From Bacteroidota bacterium (GTDB taxonomy: Bacteria; Bacteroidota; Bacteroidia; Bacteroidales; VadinHA17), in NCBI GenBank assembly GCA_030596025.1, contig JAUVKW010000006.1:1-39209 (forward strand): a DNA stretch of 39,209 nucleotides, in the 5' to 3' direction. Under the pieces are notes generated by a model. That model was not told the DNA's origin, made no database searches, and saw only the letters and a program-made list of their open reading frames with translations. Every line of letters begins with the position of its first letter. Within the stretch, counting starts at the first letter, position 1. Position numbers and translations under genes: made by a program. This document shows positions 32,073 to 39,209 of this stretch, in pieces.

Positions 32073-32849
32073 ATGCTTTTCCCTTCTTTTAATGATCTAA
32101 AAGATTTCCTGGAGTTGAAATATTCTGAGTTCAATACTCCACAATATATTGAATCTGATCCAATCCAGGTGCCTCATCAGTTTTCTGAAAATAATAATAT
32201 TGAGATAGCAGCATTTCTGACTGCTATCATTACATGGGGAAGAAGAAGCATGATAATTCCCAAGGCATTTGAGTTTATGCATTTAATGGGAAACCAACCA
32301 TATGAATTTGTACTTCAGGCAAGCGAGAATGAGATTCGCAGCATTGAGAAATTCCAGTATAGAACATTTATGGGACTTGATGCTGTCTCTTTTATCAGGG
32401 CCTTAAGGAAGTTGTATGGAGACCATGGAGGACTTTACACGATTTTCGAAAAGGAGTATAAAGCGACAGGAGATATCAAACAAACATTATCCAGGTTTCG
32501 CAAGATTTTTCTAGAATACGATTTTCCTTACAGAAGCTTAAAGCATTTAGCTAATGTTGATAGCGGCTCTGCTGCAAAAAGACTAAATATGTTTCTGAGG
32601 TGGATGGTGCGTAAAGATGACAGAGGTGTGGATTTTGGCTTATGGACAAAAATCTCACCTGCCGACTTAATGATTCCACTGGATATTCATGCCGGGAATG
32701 TAGCTCGCAAGCTTGGAATCTTGTCACGAAAACAAAGTGACTGGAAGGCGGTAGAAGAAGTAACATCTTACTTGCGAAAACTTGATCCGGAAGACCCTGT
32801 TAAATATGATTTTGCCCTTTTTGGACTTGGAGTATTTGAGAAATTTTAA
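32073..32849 (+). CDS. TIGR02757 (DUF2400) family protein
   Basis: 258 aa, ATG start. It shows the conserved pattern of TIGR02757 proteins: DLKDFLELKYSEFNTPQY, then DPIQVPHQFSENNNIEIAAF, LTAIITWGRRSMI, a middle part ending AKRLNMFLRWMVRKD, and the C-terminal motif IPLDIHAGNVARKLGIL, ending DPVKYDFALFGLGVF. The Asp-Pro-Val-Lys-Tyr-Asp-Phe-Ala-Leu ending and the helical content resemble HhH-GPD DNA glycosylases, but the assignment of an activity is inference. It is cytoplasmic, with no signal or membrane segment. The gene follows the LolD-like ATPase by 16 bases and is convergent with the ABC-F gene. Confidence 0.87.
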   Translation: MLFPSFNDLKDFLELKYSEFNTPQYIESDPIQVPHQFSENNNIEIAAFLTAIITWGRRSMIIPKAFEFMHLMGNQPYEFVLQASENEIRSIEKFQYRTFMGLDAVSFIRALRKLYGDHGGLYTIFEKEYKATGDIKQTLSRFRKIFLEYDFPYRSLKHLANVDSGSAAKRLNMFLRWMVRKDDRGVDFGLWTKISPADLMIPLDIHAGNVARKLGILSRKQSDWKAVEEVTSYLRKLDPEDPVKYDFALFGLGVFEKF

Positions 32850-32881
32850 CCCGCTTTTCTCGTGTACTCTTTGCGGTTTCA

Positions 32882-34819
32882 CTAGCTCAAATCTTCAACT
32901 TTCCCGGAAATAATTTCCCATTCATAAAGAAGTTGCTCCTGTTTATGCTTCAATTTCTTATAGCTGTTAAAAATATCATCTTTGTTTTCTAATCCGGATA
33001 AGGATTCGGGGTTTTCCAGTATATTGTCAAGATCCTTAATTTTATTCTCAATCTCTTCAATTTCCTTTTCCTTCCTTACAAGCTCATTGCTTACTTTTCT
33101 TAGCTCTTTTTGTTGGTTTTTTCTATCCAGGTATTGCTGTTTATTACTTTTATCCTTTCCATTTTTTTTGTCCTTTTTTGAAAGTTTAGAACTTTTTTCC
33201 AGTTCATTAAGAGAACCTAGTTTTCTTTTCTCCAAAAACTCCTGAATCCCACCCATATATTCTTTTATTTTATGAGCTTTGAATTCATAAACCTTGCTTA
33301 CAAGACCATCCAGGAAATATCTGTCATGAGAAACCACAATAAGGGTTCCGCTGTAATCAACCAGAGCTTTCTTAAGAATGTCTTTTGATTTCAGGTCCAG
33401 GTGGTTGGTAGGTTCGTCAAGAATAAGTAAAGATACTGGCTTAAGTAATAGCTTTATCAGTGATAACCTTGATCGTTCTCCTCCTGAAAGAACTTTAACC
33501 TTTTTGTCAACTTCATCTTTACCAAACAGAAAAGATCCAAGGAGACTTCTTATCCTTGTTCGTATATCTCCGATTGCCGCATCATCAATAGTTTCCAGAA
33601 TACTTTTACTTTCATCCAGTAATTCGTCCTGGTTCTGCGCGTAATAACCGATACTCACATTATAGCCTAAACGCAATTTTCCGGTATAATCAAGTTCATT
33701 TACAAGAATCCTGGCCATGGTTGTTTTACCCTCCCCATTCCTGCCCACAAATGCTACTTTTTCACCTCTTTCTAAAATGAAGGATGCTTTGTTTAGAACT
33801 TGCCTGGAATCGAAACTCTTACTTAAATCCTCAGCTTCACATACAATATCCCCGGAGCGGGGAGGGGCTGGGAATCTGAAATTTATTTCTCCCTCGTTCT
33901 CTTCAATCTCTATCAATTCCAGTTTTTCAAGTTGCTTGATCCTTGATTGTACCTGGTTGGCTTTTGTTGCCTTATACCTGAATCGTTCAATAAATTCTTC
34001 GGTTTTTTCAATATGCTTCTGCTGGTTGCGGTAAGCAGCCAATAATTGTTCGTTGCGTTCTTTCCTGAGCGCCAGGAATTTTGAATAGGGAACTTTATAA
34101 TCATGCAATTGTCCCAAATAGATCTCAACCGTTCTTTTAGTTACCGAATCTAAAAAAATCCTGTCATGCGATATCAGAACCAGCGAACCGCTATAATTCT
34201 GAAGAAACTCTTCCAGCCAGATAATAGATTCAATATCCAGATGGTTGGTAGGTTCATCCAATAAGAGGAAGTTGGGTTTCTTAAGAAGGATCTTTGCAAG
34301 TTCAATCCTCATTCTCCAGCCACCACTGAAATTGGAGCATGGTTCAGAGAGGTTTTCACGATGAAAGCCAAGTCCCAAAAGAACCTGTTCGGTTTCTCCA
34401 TACACATTTGCCCCACCAAGGAATTCATACCTTTCTGATGCTTCTGAATGCTGATTAATCAGTCTTGAATATTCTTTTGTATCAAAATCACTCCTGCTGT
34501 TAAGCTCCTCACTGAGATTTGCAATTCTTTTTTCAAGAGATAGTGTTTCCTCAAATGCAGTAAGAGCCTCCTCAAGTACAGATTTATTTGTTTTGAAAAT
34601 CATTTTTTGAGGAAGGTATCCAATACTCAGGCCATTTGGTATATTTAGCTTTCCTTCTTCAGGAGTTTCTTTGCCTATAATCAGTTTTAATAAAGTTGAT
34701 TTGCCTGCCCCATTTCGGCCAACTAAGCCAAGCCTCTCTTTTTCTGCAATGCTCAAAGAAATCTTATTGAAGAGTTCAAATCCCCCGTATCTAACCGATA
34801 TGTCCTGAAGTGTAATCAT
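32882..34819 (-). CDS. ABC-F family ATPase (Uup/EttA-like)
   Basis: 645 aa with two ATPase domains and no membrane segment. Domain 1 has Walker A GRNGAGKST (35-43), signature FSGGWRMRIELAKILL and Walker B LLLDEPTNHLD. Domain 2 has GRNGEGKTT, LSGGERSRLSLIKLLL and LILDEPTNHLD. The linker between them is an arm/P-site-tRNA-interaction-like helical segment (YRNQQKHIEKTEEFIERFRY). The C-terminal 100 residues form a Lys/Glu-rich coiled coil (SKLSKKDKKNGKDKSNKQQ, then ELRKVSNELVRKEKEIEEIE), as in Uup. Known for the family: translation factors acting on the ribosome, some giving antibiotic protection. The subfamily cannot be fixed by eye. A -7 box precedes it. Confidence 0.95.
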   Translation of the reverse strand: MITLQDISVRYGGFELFNKISLSIAEKERLGLVGRNGAGKSTLLKLIIGKETPEEGKLNIPNGLSIGYLPQKMIFKTNKSVLEEALTAFEETLSLEKRIANLSEELNSRSDFDTKEYSRLINQHSEASERYEFLGGANVYGETEQVLLGLGFHRENLSEPCSNFSGGWRMRIELAKILLKKPNFLLLDEPTNHLDIESIIWLEEFLQNYSGSLVLISHDRIFLDSVTKRTVEIYLGQLHDYKVPYSKFLALRKERNEQLLAAYRNQQKHIEKTEEFIERFRYKATKANQVQSRIKQLEKLELIEIEENEGEINFRFPAPPRSGDIVCEAEDLSKSFDSRQVLNKASFILERGEKVAFVGRNGEGKTTMARILVNELDYTGKLRLGYNVSIGYYAQNQDELLDESKSILETIDDAAIGDIRTRIRSLLGSFLFGKDEVDKKVKVLSGGERSRLSLIKLLLKPVSLLILDEPTNHLDLKSKDILKKALVDYSGTLIVVSHDRYFLDGLVSKVYEFKAHKIKEYMGGIQEFLEKRKLGSLNELEKSSKLSKKDKKNGKDKSNKQQYLDRKNQQKELRKVSNELVRKEKEIEEIENKIKDLDNILENPESLSGLENKDDIFNSYKKLKHKQEQLLYEWEIISGKVEDLS

Positions 34820-34835
34820 TATAATTTTGAATGTG

Positions 34836-34843
34836 CAAAGATA
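34836..34843 (-). promoter_or_regulatory. -7 box for the ABC-F gene
   Basis: Minus-strand TATCTTTG matches TAnnTTTG, 16 bases before the ATG at 34819, implying a short leader of about 10 bases. Confidence 0.45.
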
Positions 34844-34859
34844 GGGAAATAAAGGATTC

Positions 34860-34919
34860 GAATATTGGAATATTGGAATGTTGGAAACATCTTGTAGTGA
34901 AATGAGAAAATGTTTCCAA
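34860..34919. repeat. Tandem octamers plus inverted repeat
   Basis: Three copies of an octamer run head to tail: GAATATTG, GAATATTG, GAATGTTG (34860-34883). The last overlaps an inverted repeat, TTGGAAACAT (34881-34890) with ATGTTTCCAA (34910-34919), a 10-bp stem with a 19-base loop. It lies in the 335-base divergent spacer between the ABC-F gene and rlmD. Confidence 0.6.
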
Positions 34920-34928
34920 TCTTTAATT

Positions 34929-35147
34929 TGTGCATTAGTTTTTAATCAGTGCATTCGTGATTACTTTCTTTGCGGTTCTCTGCGACTTCTTTGCGCCCCT
35001 TTGCGTAACAGGTCTTTTCTGATATTTTGACTTTATACAATTCTACCCTTGGACTCTGGCTTCTTCTTTTCATTCAGGCTTTATTTCTAGCCTTTGATTA
35101 TTGCCTCTTTACTTTAATCTTTTTACTTTTATCCTTTATCTTAATCA
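34929..35147. repeat. Phrase-like low-complexity spacer before rlmD
   Basis: The stretch opens with two GTGCATT words, then CTTTGCG three times (34968, 34989, 34999) with CTCTGCG at 34978, at about 10-base spacing. CTTTGCGGTT at 34968 also occurs at 32869-32878 on the far side of the ABC-F gene. A T/C-rich part (35085-35147) contains CTTTAATC and TTTATC words that recur in the spacer after rlmD. No gene is visible; a frame from 35027 is made of this repeat DNA. Confidence 0.5.
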
Positions 35148-35154
35148 GGTACTC

Positions 35155-36573
35155 ATGGGACGAAAAAGAAAAAAATTACCACTTCTTGAAAATGTTGAGG
35201 TGGTGGATATCGGAGCAGAGGGAAAATCTATTGCACGAATTGATGACATGGTGATTTTCCTTACAAATACTGTTCCGGGTGATATTGTTGATGTTCAGGT
35301 TAATCGTAAAAGGAAAAATTTCCTTGAAGGATACCCTGTGAAGTTCCATAAGTATTCTGAGGACCGAATAAAGCCATTCTGCCCGCATTTTGGAGTCTGC
35401 GGAGGTTGCAAATGGCAGAGTTTATCCTATTCCGATCAACTCGCCTATAAAGAAAAGCAGGTAAAAGATCAGTTGACAAGGATTGGAAAAATATCGAAAG
35501 AAGAAGCCGAACTCATTTCTCCCATAATTGGCTCTGAGAATATTAAGTATTACCGGAATAAACTGGAGTATACTTTTTCTAATAAGAAATGGCTAAGCTG
35601 GGAAGAACTCAATTCCGGAGAAGAATTTCCTGACAGAAATGCCCTGGGTTTCCATATTCCCAAAATGTTTGATAAGGTTTTGGATATCGAAGAGTGCTAT
35701 TTACAGCCTGAACCCTCCAATAAGATCAGAAACTGGGTGAGGAGCTTTTCTGCAAAGGCAGAAATGAGCTATTTTGATTTACGTAATCACGAAGGTCTCT
35801 TAAGAAATCTGATCATCAGAACAAGTAATACCGGAGAGGTGATGGTAATAGTTTCATTTTTCAGGGAGGAAAGAAGAAGCAGGGAATCCCTTCTATCTGC
35901 CATGTTAAAGGAGTTTCCAGGGATTACTTCCTTAATGTATGTGATCAATCAAAAAGCGAACGATACAATCCTCGATCAGGAGATTATCTTGTATAGTGGG
36001 AAGGAATTTATAGTAGAGAAAATGGAGGATCTTGAATTTAAAGTAGGACCAAAATCGTTTTACCAGACAAATTCATTACAAGCATATAAACTTTATCAGG
36101 TTGCAAGAGAATTTGCAGGATTGAAAGGCGGGGAAATAGTTTATGACTTTTATACCGGTACCGGAACTATTGCTCTTTTTATGTCTGAAAAAGCAGGAAA
36201 AGTGGTTGGAATTGAGTCAGTACCTGAAGCTATTGAAGATGCAAAAGAAAATGCCAGGAGCAATTCCATAAAAAATTCATTTTTTTATGCCGGGGATATA
36301 AAAGATGTATTTTCGAAAGACCTGATCAGTAAGCATGGATCACCTGATGTTGTAATTATGGACCCTCCACGGGCCGGATTGCACGCAGAAGTAATTGCGT
36401 CCCTGCTTGATATTCAGCCCCCCAGGATAGTCTATGTAAGCTGCAATCCTGCCACTCAGGCACGAGACATCCAGCTTTTATCAGAGGTATATGCAATAAA
36501 AAGAATTCAGCCCGTTGACATGTTTCCACAAACCCATCATGTAGAAAATGTTGTTCTGCTCGAACCAAAATAA
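35155..36573 (+). CDS. rlmD: 23S rRNA (uracil-1939-C5)-methyltransferase RlmD-like
   Basis: 472 aa from the ATG at 35155 (MGRKRKKLPLLE). An extension to 35101 would read through low-complexity spacer, so it is rejected. The TRAM domain occupies about 8-62 (VEVVDIGAEGKSIARI). The 4Fe-4S cysteines are C76, C82, C85 (CPHFGVCGGCKWQ) and C181 (IEECYLQPE). SAM-binding motifs are YDFYTGTGTIALFM and VVGIESVPEAIEDAKEN, then VIMDPPRAGLH. The nucleophile is C430 in YVSCNPATQARD, and the general base is probably the Glu in THHVENVVLLE. Known role: m5U methylation of 23S rRNA with S-adenosylmethionine; position 1939 is assumed by orthology with RlmD. It is the only + strand gene between the ABC-F and AGCS genes. 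Confidence 0.94.
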   Translation: MGRKRKKLPLLENVEVVDIGAEGKSIARIDDMVIFLTNTVPGDIVDVQVNRKRKNFLEGYPVKFHKYSEDRIKPFCPHFGVCGGCKWQSLSYSDQLAYKEKQVKDQLTRIGKISKEEAELISPIIGSENIKYYRNKLEYTFSNKKWLSWEELNSGEEFPDRNALGFHIPKMFDKVLDIEECYLQPEPSNKIRNWVRSFSAKAEMSYFDLRNHEGLLRNLIIRTSNTGEVMVIVSFFREERRSRESLLSAMLKEFPGITSLMYVINQKANDTILDQEIILYSGKEFIVEKMEDLEFKVGPKSFYQTNSLQAYKLYQVAREFAGLKGGEIVYDFYTGTGTIALFMSEKAGKVVGIESVPEAIEDAKENARSNSIKNSFFYAGDIKDVFSKDLISKHGSPDVVIMDPPRAGLHAEVIASLLDIQPPRIVYVSCNPATQARDIQLLSEVYAIKRIQPVDMFPQTHHVENVVLLEPK

Positions 36574-36609
36574 CACAAGAGCCACATTAGCAGTTCGAAT
36601 AATTTAAAA

Positions 36610-36870
36610 TTTTCTCACTACTCACCTCTCATCTCTTCTTCAGTCTCTTGCCCTGTGCCCTGCGCTTCCACTCACCTCCTCTTTTCTTCCCTTTTATCTT
36701 TTTCCTTTAATCTTTAATCTTTTTTTGTCTTGCCCTGCGCCCTTAGCCCTGTGCTTCCTCTCATCTTTTATCTTTTCTTTCTTTCTCCCTTTCGCCCCCT
36801 CTCCCCGTCGCTCCCTCGCTCTTTCTCCTCTCTCCCTCGCCTTTCTTCCCCTGCGCCCTGCGCCCAATCT
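36610..36870. repeat. 260-base polypyrimidine phrase tract
   Basis: It fills the spacer between the convergent rlmD and AGCS genes. On the + strand it is nearly all C and T, with few purines, and consists of recurring words: CCCTGTGCCC, CCTGCGCCC (three places), TTTTATCTTT, CTTTAATCTTTAATC, CTCCCTCGC. On the minus strand it is an AG-rich tail after the AGCS stop. No frame in it looks coding; two short frames are low-complexity artefacts. Confidence 0.6.
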
Positions 36871-36873
36871 TTC

Positions 36874-38667
36874 TTACACCAGGTATTTCCTGGAAATCTT
36901 CTCTTCAGGATATTCTTTTGAGAAATCGAGCCAGTATTTACGAATTGTACCTTTAATATCTTTTCTTAATATCAGTATCCCGATTAAATTTGGTACCGTC
37001 ATAATAGCTATCGTTAAATATGATAGTGACCAGATAATTGTGGTATCAGTGAATGAGGCAACAAAAAAGGCCAGTACATACACCATCCTATAGTAGACAA
37101 CATACTTTTGACCTACAAGATAGGTTATGGCCCTGTCTCCATAGTAAGACCATGATATTGCAGTTGAAAAGGCGAATAGTAACAAGCCAATGGAAACAAT
37201 ATATTTTCCCCATTCGCCAAGAACACCACGGGTAAAAGCCCTGGTTGTTAGCGGGGCACTATGCATCAAAGATCGGCCCTGAATAATGATTTTGTCGGAA
37301 GAGCCTTTTACAAAAAGCCCTTTGATCCATTCTCCGGGATTTACTTTAGCTTCTTCGGGGAAAACCATTTTTCCATTCTCAATAATGATTTGTCCGGTAA
37401 ATGGATTTACTCCTTTAAGGAATTTGATATCCTCAGCAACTGATTCTGCATGCAGCAAGCTTATGTTTTCAGTTTCCAGTTTTCCTTCAATTACTTCAAT
37501 AGGGCCATTATAAATCTGTAGTTTTGGCAAATCTAAATCATTGCTTATATGATTAGAAAGCTTAATTCTATGCGATTCAACTTCGTCATCATAATTACCA
37601 ACAACAAATTCCATGTCAGTTTCCTGGAATTGATTTTCAAGTTTTTCATTCCACACTCCCGAGGAAAGAAGTACTAGTCCTGTAAGTGTGCAAATGACAA
37701 TGGTGTCAATAAAAGGTTCAAGAATTGCAACCATTCCTTCTGAAACAGGTTCGGGTGCTTTAGCTGCCGAGTGGGCAATAGGAGCAGATCCCTGGCCGGC
37801 TTCATTCGAGAATAAGCCCCGGTTAACTCCCCTGTTTACGGCAAATGCAAAGGTGGCTCCAAGAAACCCTCCGGTTGCTGCAGTACCTGTGAAAGCATTG
37901 CTGAAAATGGAAAGGAAGGAGGGAATGATATTTTCAAGATTAGTGAATATTACCAGCAGAGCACCTATAAGGTAAATGCTGGCCATAAGCGGTACAAGAG
38001 TGGCAGTAACTTTTGCTATTCTCTTAATTCCTCCAATGATGACCATTGCAAGCAATACTGCAAGGACTGCCCCGGTAACAATGTGGCTGATCCCAAATGT
38101 GGCAAACACTGAATTGGAAATGCTGTTGATTTGCGGAAGACTTCCGGTTCCGAAGGAAGACAACACCGTGGCTACTGCAAAAAAACCACCCATTATAACC
38201 CCAACCTTAATCAACTTGCCATTTTTTCTCTTGATGTTCAGTCGCTTCTTCATGTAATACATGGGTCCTCCTGAAACTGATCCATCTGGCAAAATATCCC
38301 TGTATTTATGCGAAATAGATACCTCCACAAATTTTGTGGTCATTCCAATAAATGCTGTGACCAGCATCCAAAATAGTGCCGCCGGCCCGCCAAGATGAAT
38401 GGCCAGTGCTACACCGGCAATATTTCCGGTTCCAACTGTTCCTGAAAGGGCAGTAGTTAATGCCTGGAAGTGTGAAGTGTCTCCAACATCGCTTTTATGA
38501 TCATATTTTCCCGAAACAATTCTGAGGGCATGCTTAAAATACCTGATTTGTGGGAACCCAAGGTAGAGGGTGAAAAATATTCCTGTGCCAAGTAGCAGGA
38601 AAACAAACCATGGGTGTCCACCAATATATCCATCGAGCCAGACCAGGAAATCATTTACTGCATGCAT
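36874..38667 (-). CDS. Sodium:alanine/glycine symporter (AGCS family) with 130-residue insertion
   Basis: 597 aa. The AGCS hallmarks are present in order: [19 protein letters not shown] (about 72-90), [30 protein letters not shown] (284-302) and APLTTRAF (471-478). There are about 10-11 hydrophobic helices. Between LSSGVW (about residue 339) and APLTTRAF the protein has about 130 hydrophilic residues ([17 protein letters not shown] ... [18 protein letters not shown]), where ordinary AGCS proteins of about 450-480 aa have a short loop. Known role: Na+-coupled uptake of alanine or glycine. The C-terminus is cytoplasmic-like and charged. A -7 box lies 25 bases upstream. The stop runs into the polypyrimidine tract. 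Confidence 0.93.
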   Translation of the reverse strand: MHAVNDFLVWLDGYIGGHPWFVFLLLGTGIFFTLYLGFPQIRYFKHALRIVSGKYDHKSDVGDTSHFQALTTALSGTVGTGNIAGVALAIHLGGPAALFWMLVTAFIGMTTKFVEVSISHKYRDILPDGSVSGGPMYYMKKRLNIKRKNGKLIKVGVIMGGFFAVATVLSSFGTGSLPQINSISNSVFATFGISHIVTGAVLAVLLAMVIIGGIKRIAKVTATLVPLMASIYLIGALLVIFTNLENIIPSFLSIFSNAFTGTAATGGFLGATFAFAVNRGVNRGLFSNEAGQGSAPIAHSAAKAPEPVSEGMVAILEPFIDTIVICTLTGLVLLSSGVWNEKLENQFQETDMEFVVGNYDDEVESHRIKLSNHISNDLDLPKLQIYNGPIEVIEGKLETENISLLHAESVAEDIKFLKGVNPFTGQIIIENGKMVFPEEAKVNPGEWIKGLFVKGSSDKIIIQGRSLMHSAPLTTRAFTRGVLGEWGKYIVSIGLLLFAFSTAISWSYYGDRAITYLVGQKYVVYYRMVYVLAFFVASFTDTTIIWSLSYLTIAIMTVPNLIGILILRKDIKGTIRKYWLDFSKEYPEEKISRKYLV

Positions 38668-38691
38668 GCTTTTTGTATTAATTTAAGGAAA

Positions 38692-38699
38692 CAAATGTA
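38692..38699 (-). promoter_or_regulatory. -7 box for the AGCS gene
   Basis: Minus-strand TACATTTG matches TAnnTTTG, 24 bases before the ATG at 38667. Confidence 0.45.
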
Positions 38700-38739
38700 G
38701 CAATTCTGTGACACTAAGAAATGATATGTAATAAAAGAA

Positions 38740-38767
38740 AAAGAGTTCCCGAGACCGGAAACTCTTT
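38740..38767 (-). terminator. Possible intrinsic terminator on the minus strand
   Basis: AAAGAGTT and AACTCTTT, then CCG and CGG with one mismatch, close on the loop AGAC (11 base pairs). Read on the minus strand, the stem is followed by TTCTTTTATT, a usable T-rich tail. It would stop transcription arriving from the intron side before the AGCS promoter. On the + strand the tail is poor. Confidence 0.4.
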
Positions 38768-38935
38768 ACCCCTAACTTTTATCCTTTCGGATAGAATAAA
38801 AACAACCAATTAATCCATCTAAAACTGGTATTTTTATTATTTAACCCCACAAACCAATTACAATCTCTGTGCCACTATTCACAATGCCCACATAATCAAC
38901 AACATGTGACAGGGAGGCTGTTTTTGAAAGGAATT

Positions 38936-38983
38936 ATTTTTGTTCGGTTTTAATACATGGGAGGTTCGTTTTCGAACAAAAAT
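38936..38983. repeat. 11-base perfect inverted repeat with alternative inner hairpin
   Basis: ATTTTTGTTCG (38936-38946) pairs with CGAACAAAAAT (38973-38983). The same CGAAC (38973-38977) can instead pair with a second GTTCG at 38964-38968 around TTTT. The 38668-39099 spacer holds no gene; besides this and the boxes listed, it has a small hairpin TCCGC-GTA-GCGGA at 39077-39089 just before the intron. Confidence 0.5.
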
Positions 38984-39099
38984 TGCTTCTGGTATAATGA
39001 AATGTTAATTTTTGTTAAGGAAGGGCATATTTTTTCAACTACATAAATCCCCTGCCTGCACTGCTTATGGAGAATTTCCGCGTAGCGGATTAAGTATTG

Positions 39100-39209
39100 G
39101 TGTGCCGGGCATGTTTTTATACTAAGGGGTGCAAGTCCCGAGAGAGCCGTAATGACCGGAATCTCCTAGCCGAGAGCAAGGGTGTCCATCGTGAGATGGA
39201 ATCTAAAGG
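39100..39209 (+). mobile_element. Group II intron, 5' end (domain I), cut by window edge
   Basis: The boundary GTGTGCCGGGCATG at 39100 resembles the GUGYG-type 5' end of bacterial group II introns. It is followed by GGGTGCAAGTCCC (39126-39138), the GAGAGCCGTAATGACCGG segment, and GGTGTCCATCGTGAGATGGA, whose stem TCCATC-GTGA-GATGGA has a GNRA tetraloop (39185-39200). This order matches domain I of bacterial introns that usually carry a reverse transcriptase/maturase ORF; that part lies to the right of the window. The 5' exon ends AAGTATTG, giving GTATTG as the probable intron-binding site 1. Confidence 0.85.

Noticed and set aside
32982-33245. Ser/Phe/Leu-rich + frame opposite the ABC-F coiled coil
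   Set aside because: It is the antisense of Lys/Glu-rich codons; the ABC-F frame has full motifs.
35027-35254. Short hydrophobic + frame before rlmD
   Set aside because: It is low-complexity T/C-rich spacer read as Leu/Phe/Ser, and it overlaps rlmD in another phase.
36725-37093. Frames through the polypyrimidine tract
   Set aside because: Composition is Pro/Ser/Leu/Phe only, from repeated C/T words, and the frames run into the opposite strand of the AGCS gene.
38800-38940. Possible small RNA or tRNA remnant in the AGCS upstream spacer
   Set aside because: No tRNA-like arms or conserved T-loop were seen; only AT-rich DNA with short repeats.

Overview
The window looks like a chromosomal segment of a member of Bacteroidota, probably a Bacteroidales- or Marinilabiliales-like environmental lineage (inference). 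Supporting signs are type IX secretion (T9SS) signatures (a type B sorting domain next to a PorP/SprF protein), a fused SecDF, a DUF5686 barrel protein, a periplasmic two-component-type propeller fused to SpoIIE, AT-rich DNA, and several upstream boxes matching the Bacteroidota -7 consensus TAnnTTTG. Most of the window is ordinary core genome. The unusual material lies in the spacers and in a few accessory genes.

Layout. Positions 2-274 hold the end of a sensor histidine kinase. Positions 431-10742 (+) hold five closely packed genes: a 1229-aa Gly-rich, Ig/PKD-like repeat surface protein with a type B C-terminal domain, a PorP/SprF barrel, a PD40+PKD protein, an unrecognised exported protein, and a 1056-aa propeller/Y_Y_Y/SpoIIE sensor phosphatase. 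Positions 10743-11462 form a palindrome-rich, probably non-coding stretch. Positions 11463-19418 (-) hold a LuxR regulator with a degenerate receiver, a hemerythrin/RIC-like protein that lacks the usual cysteines, a lipoprotein, der, era, a DUF5686 protein and an rRNA pseudouridine synthase. Divergent from these, glmM (+) starts at 19562. An HlyD/FtsX-type permease/TolC export operon without its own ATPase follows (21126-25557), then mdh, secDF, tatA, a Na+/Ca2+ antiporter, a LolD-like ATPase and a TIGR02757 protein (all +). The segment closes with an ABC-F ATPase (-), rlmD (+) and an AGCS sodium:amino-acid symporter (-). The last ~110 bases are the 5' end of a group II intron.

The genes suggest four themes: secretion and envelope traffic (SecDF, TatA, LolD, T9SS cargo and PorP, tripartite exporter), ribosome assembly and modification (Der, Era, pseudouridine synthase, RlmD, ABC-F), central and cell-wall metabolism (Mdh, GlmM), and signalling (HK, SpoIIE sensor, LuxR/RIC pair).

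The best candidates for something undescribed are: (1) the LuxR-like regulator without a phosphoacceptor next to a cysteine-free RIC-like di-iron protein; (2) the families of structured or phrase-like intergenic repeats, including a three-way-junction palindrome at 12938-12988, a triple palindrome cluster at 26664-26776 and purine/pyrimidine phrase tracts at 36610-36870, 34929-35147 and 29888-30000; (3) the unknown exported protein embedded in the T9SS/SpoIIE gene run. No CRISPR array, tRNA, rRNA or complete insertion sequence was seen.
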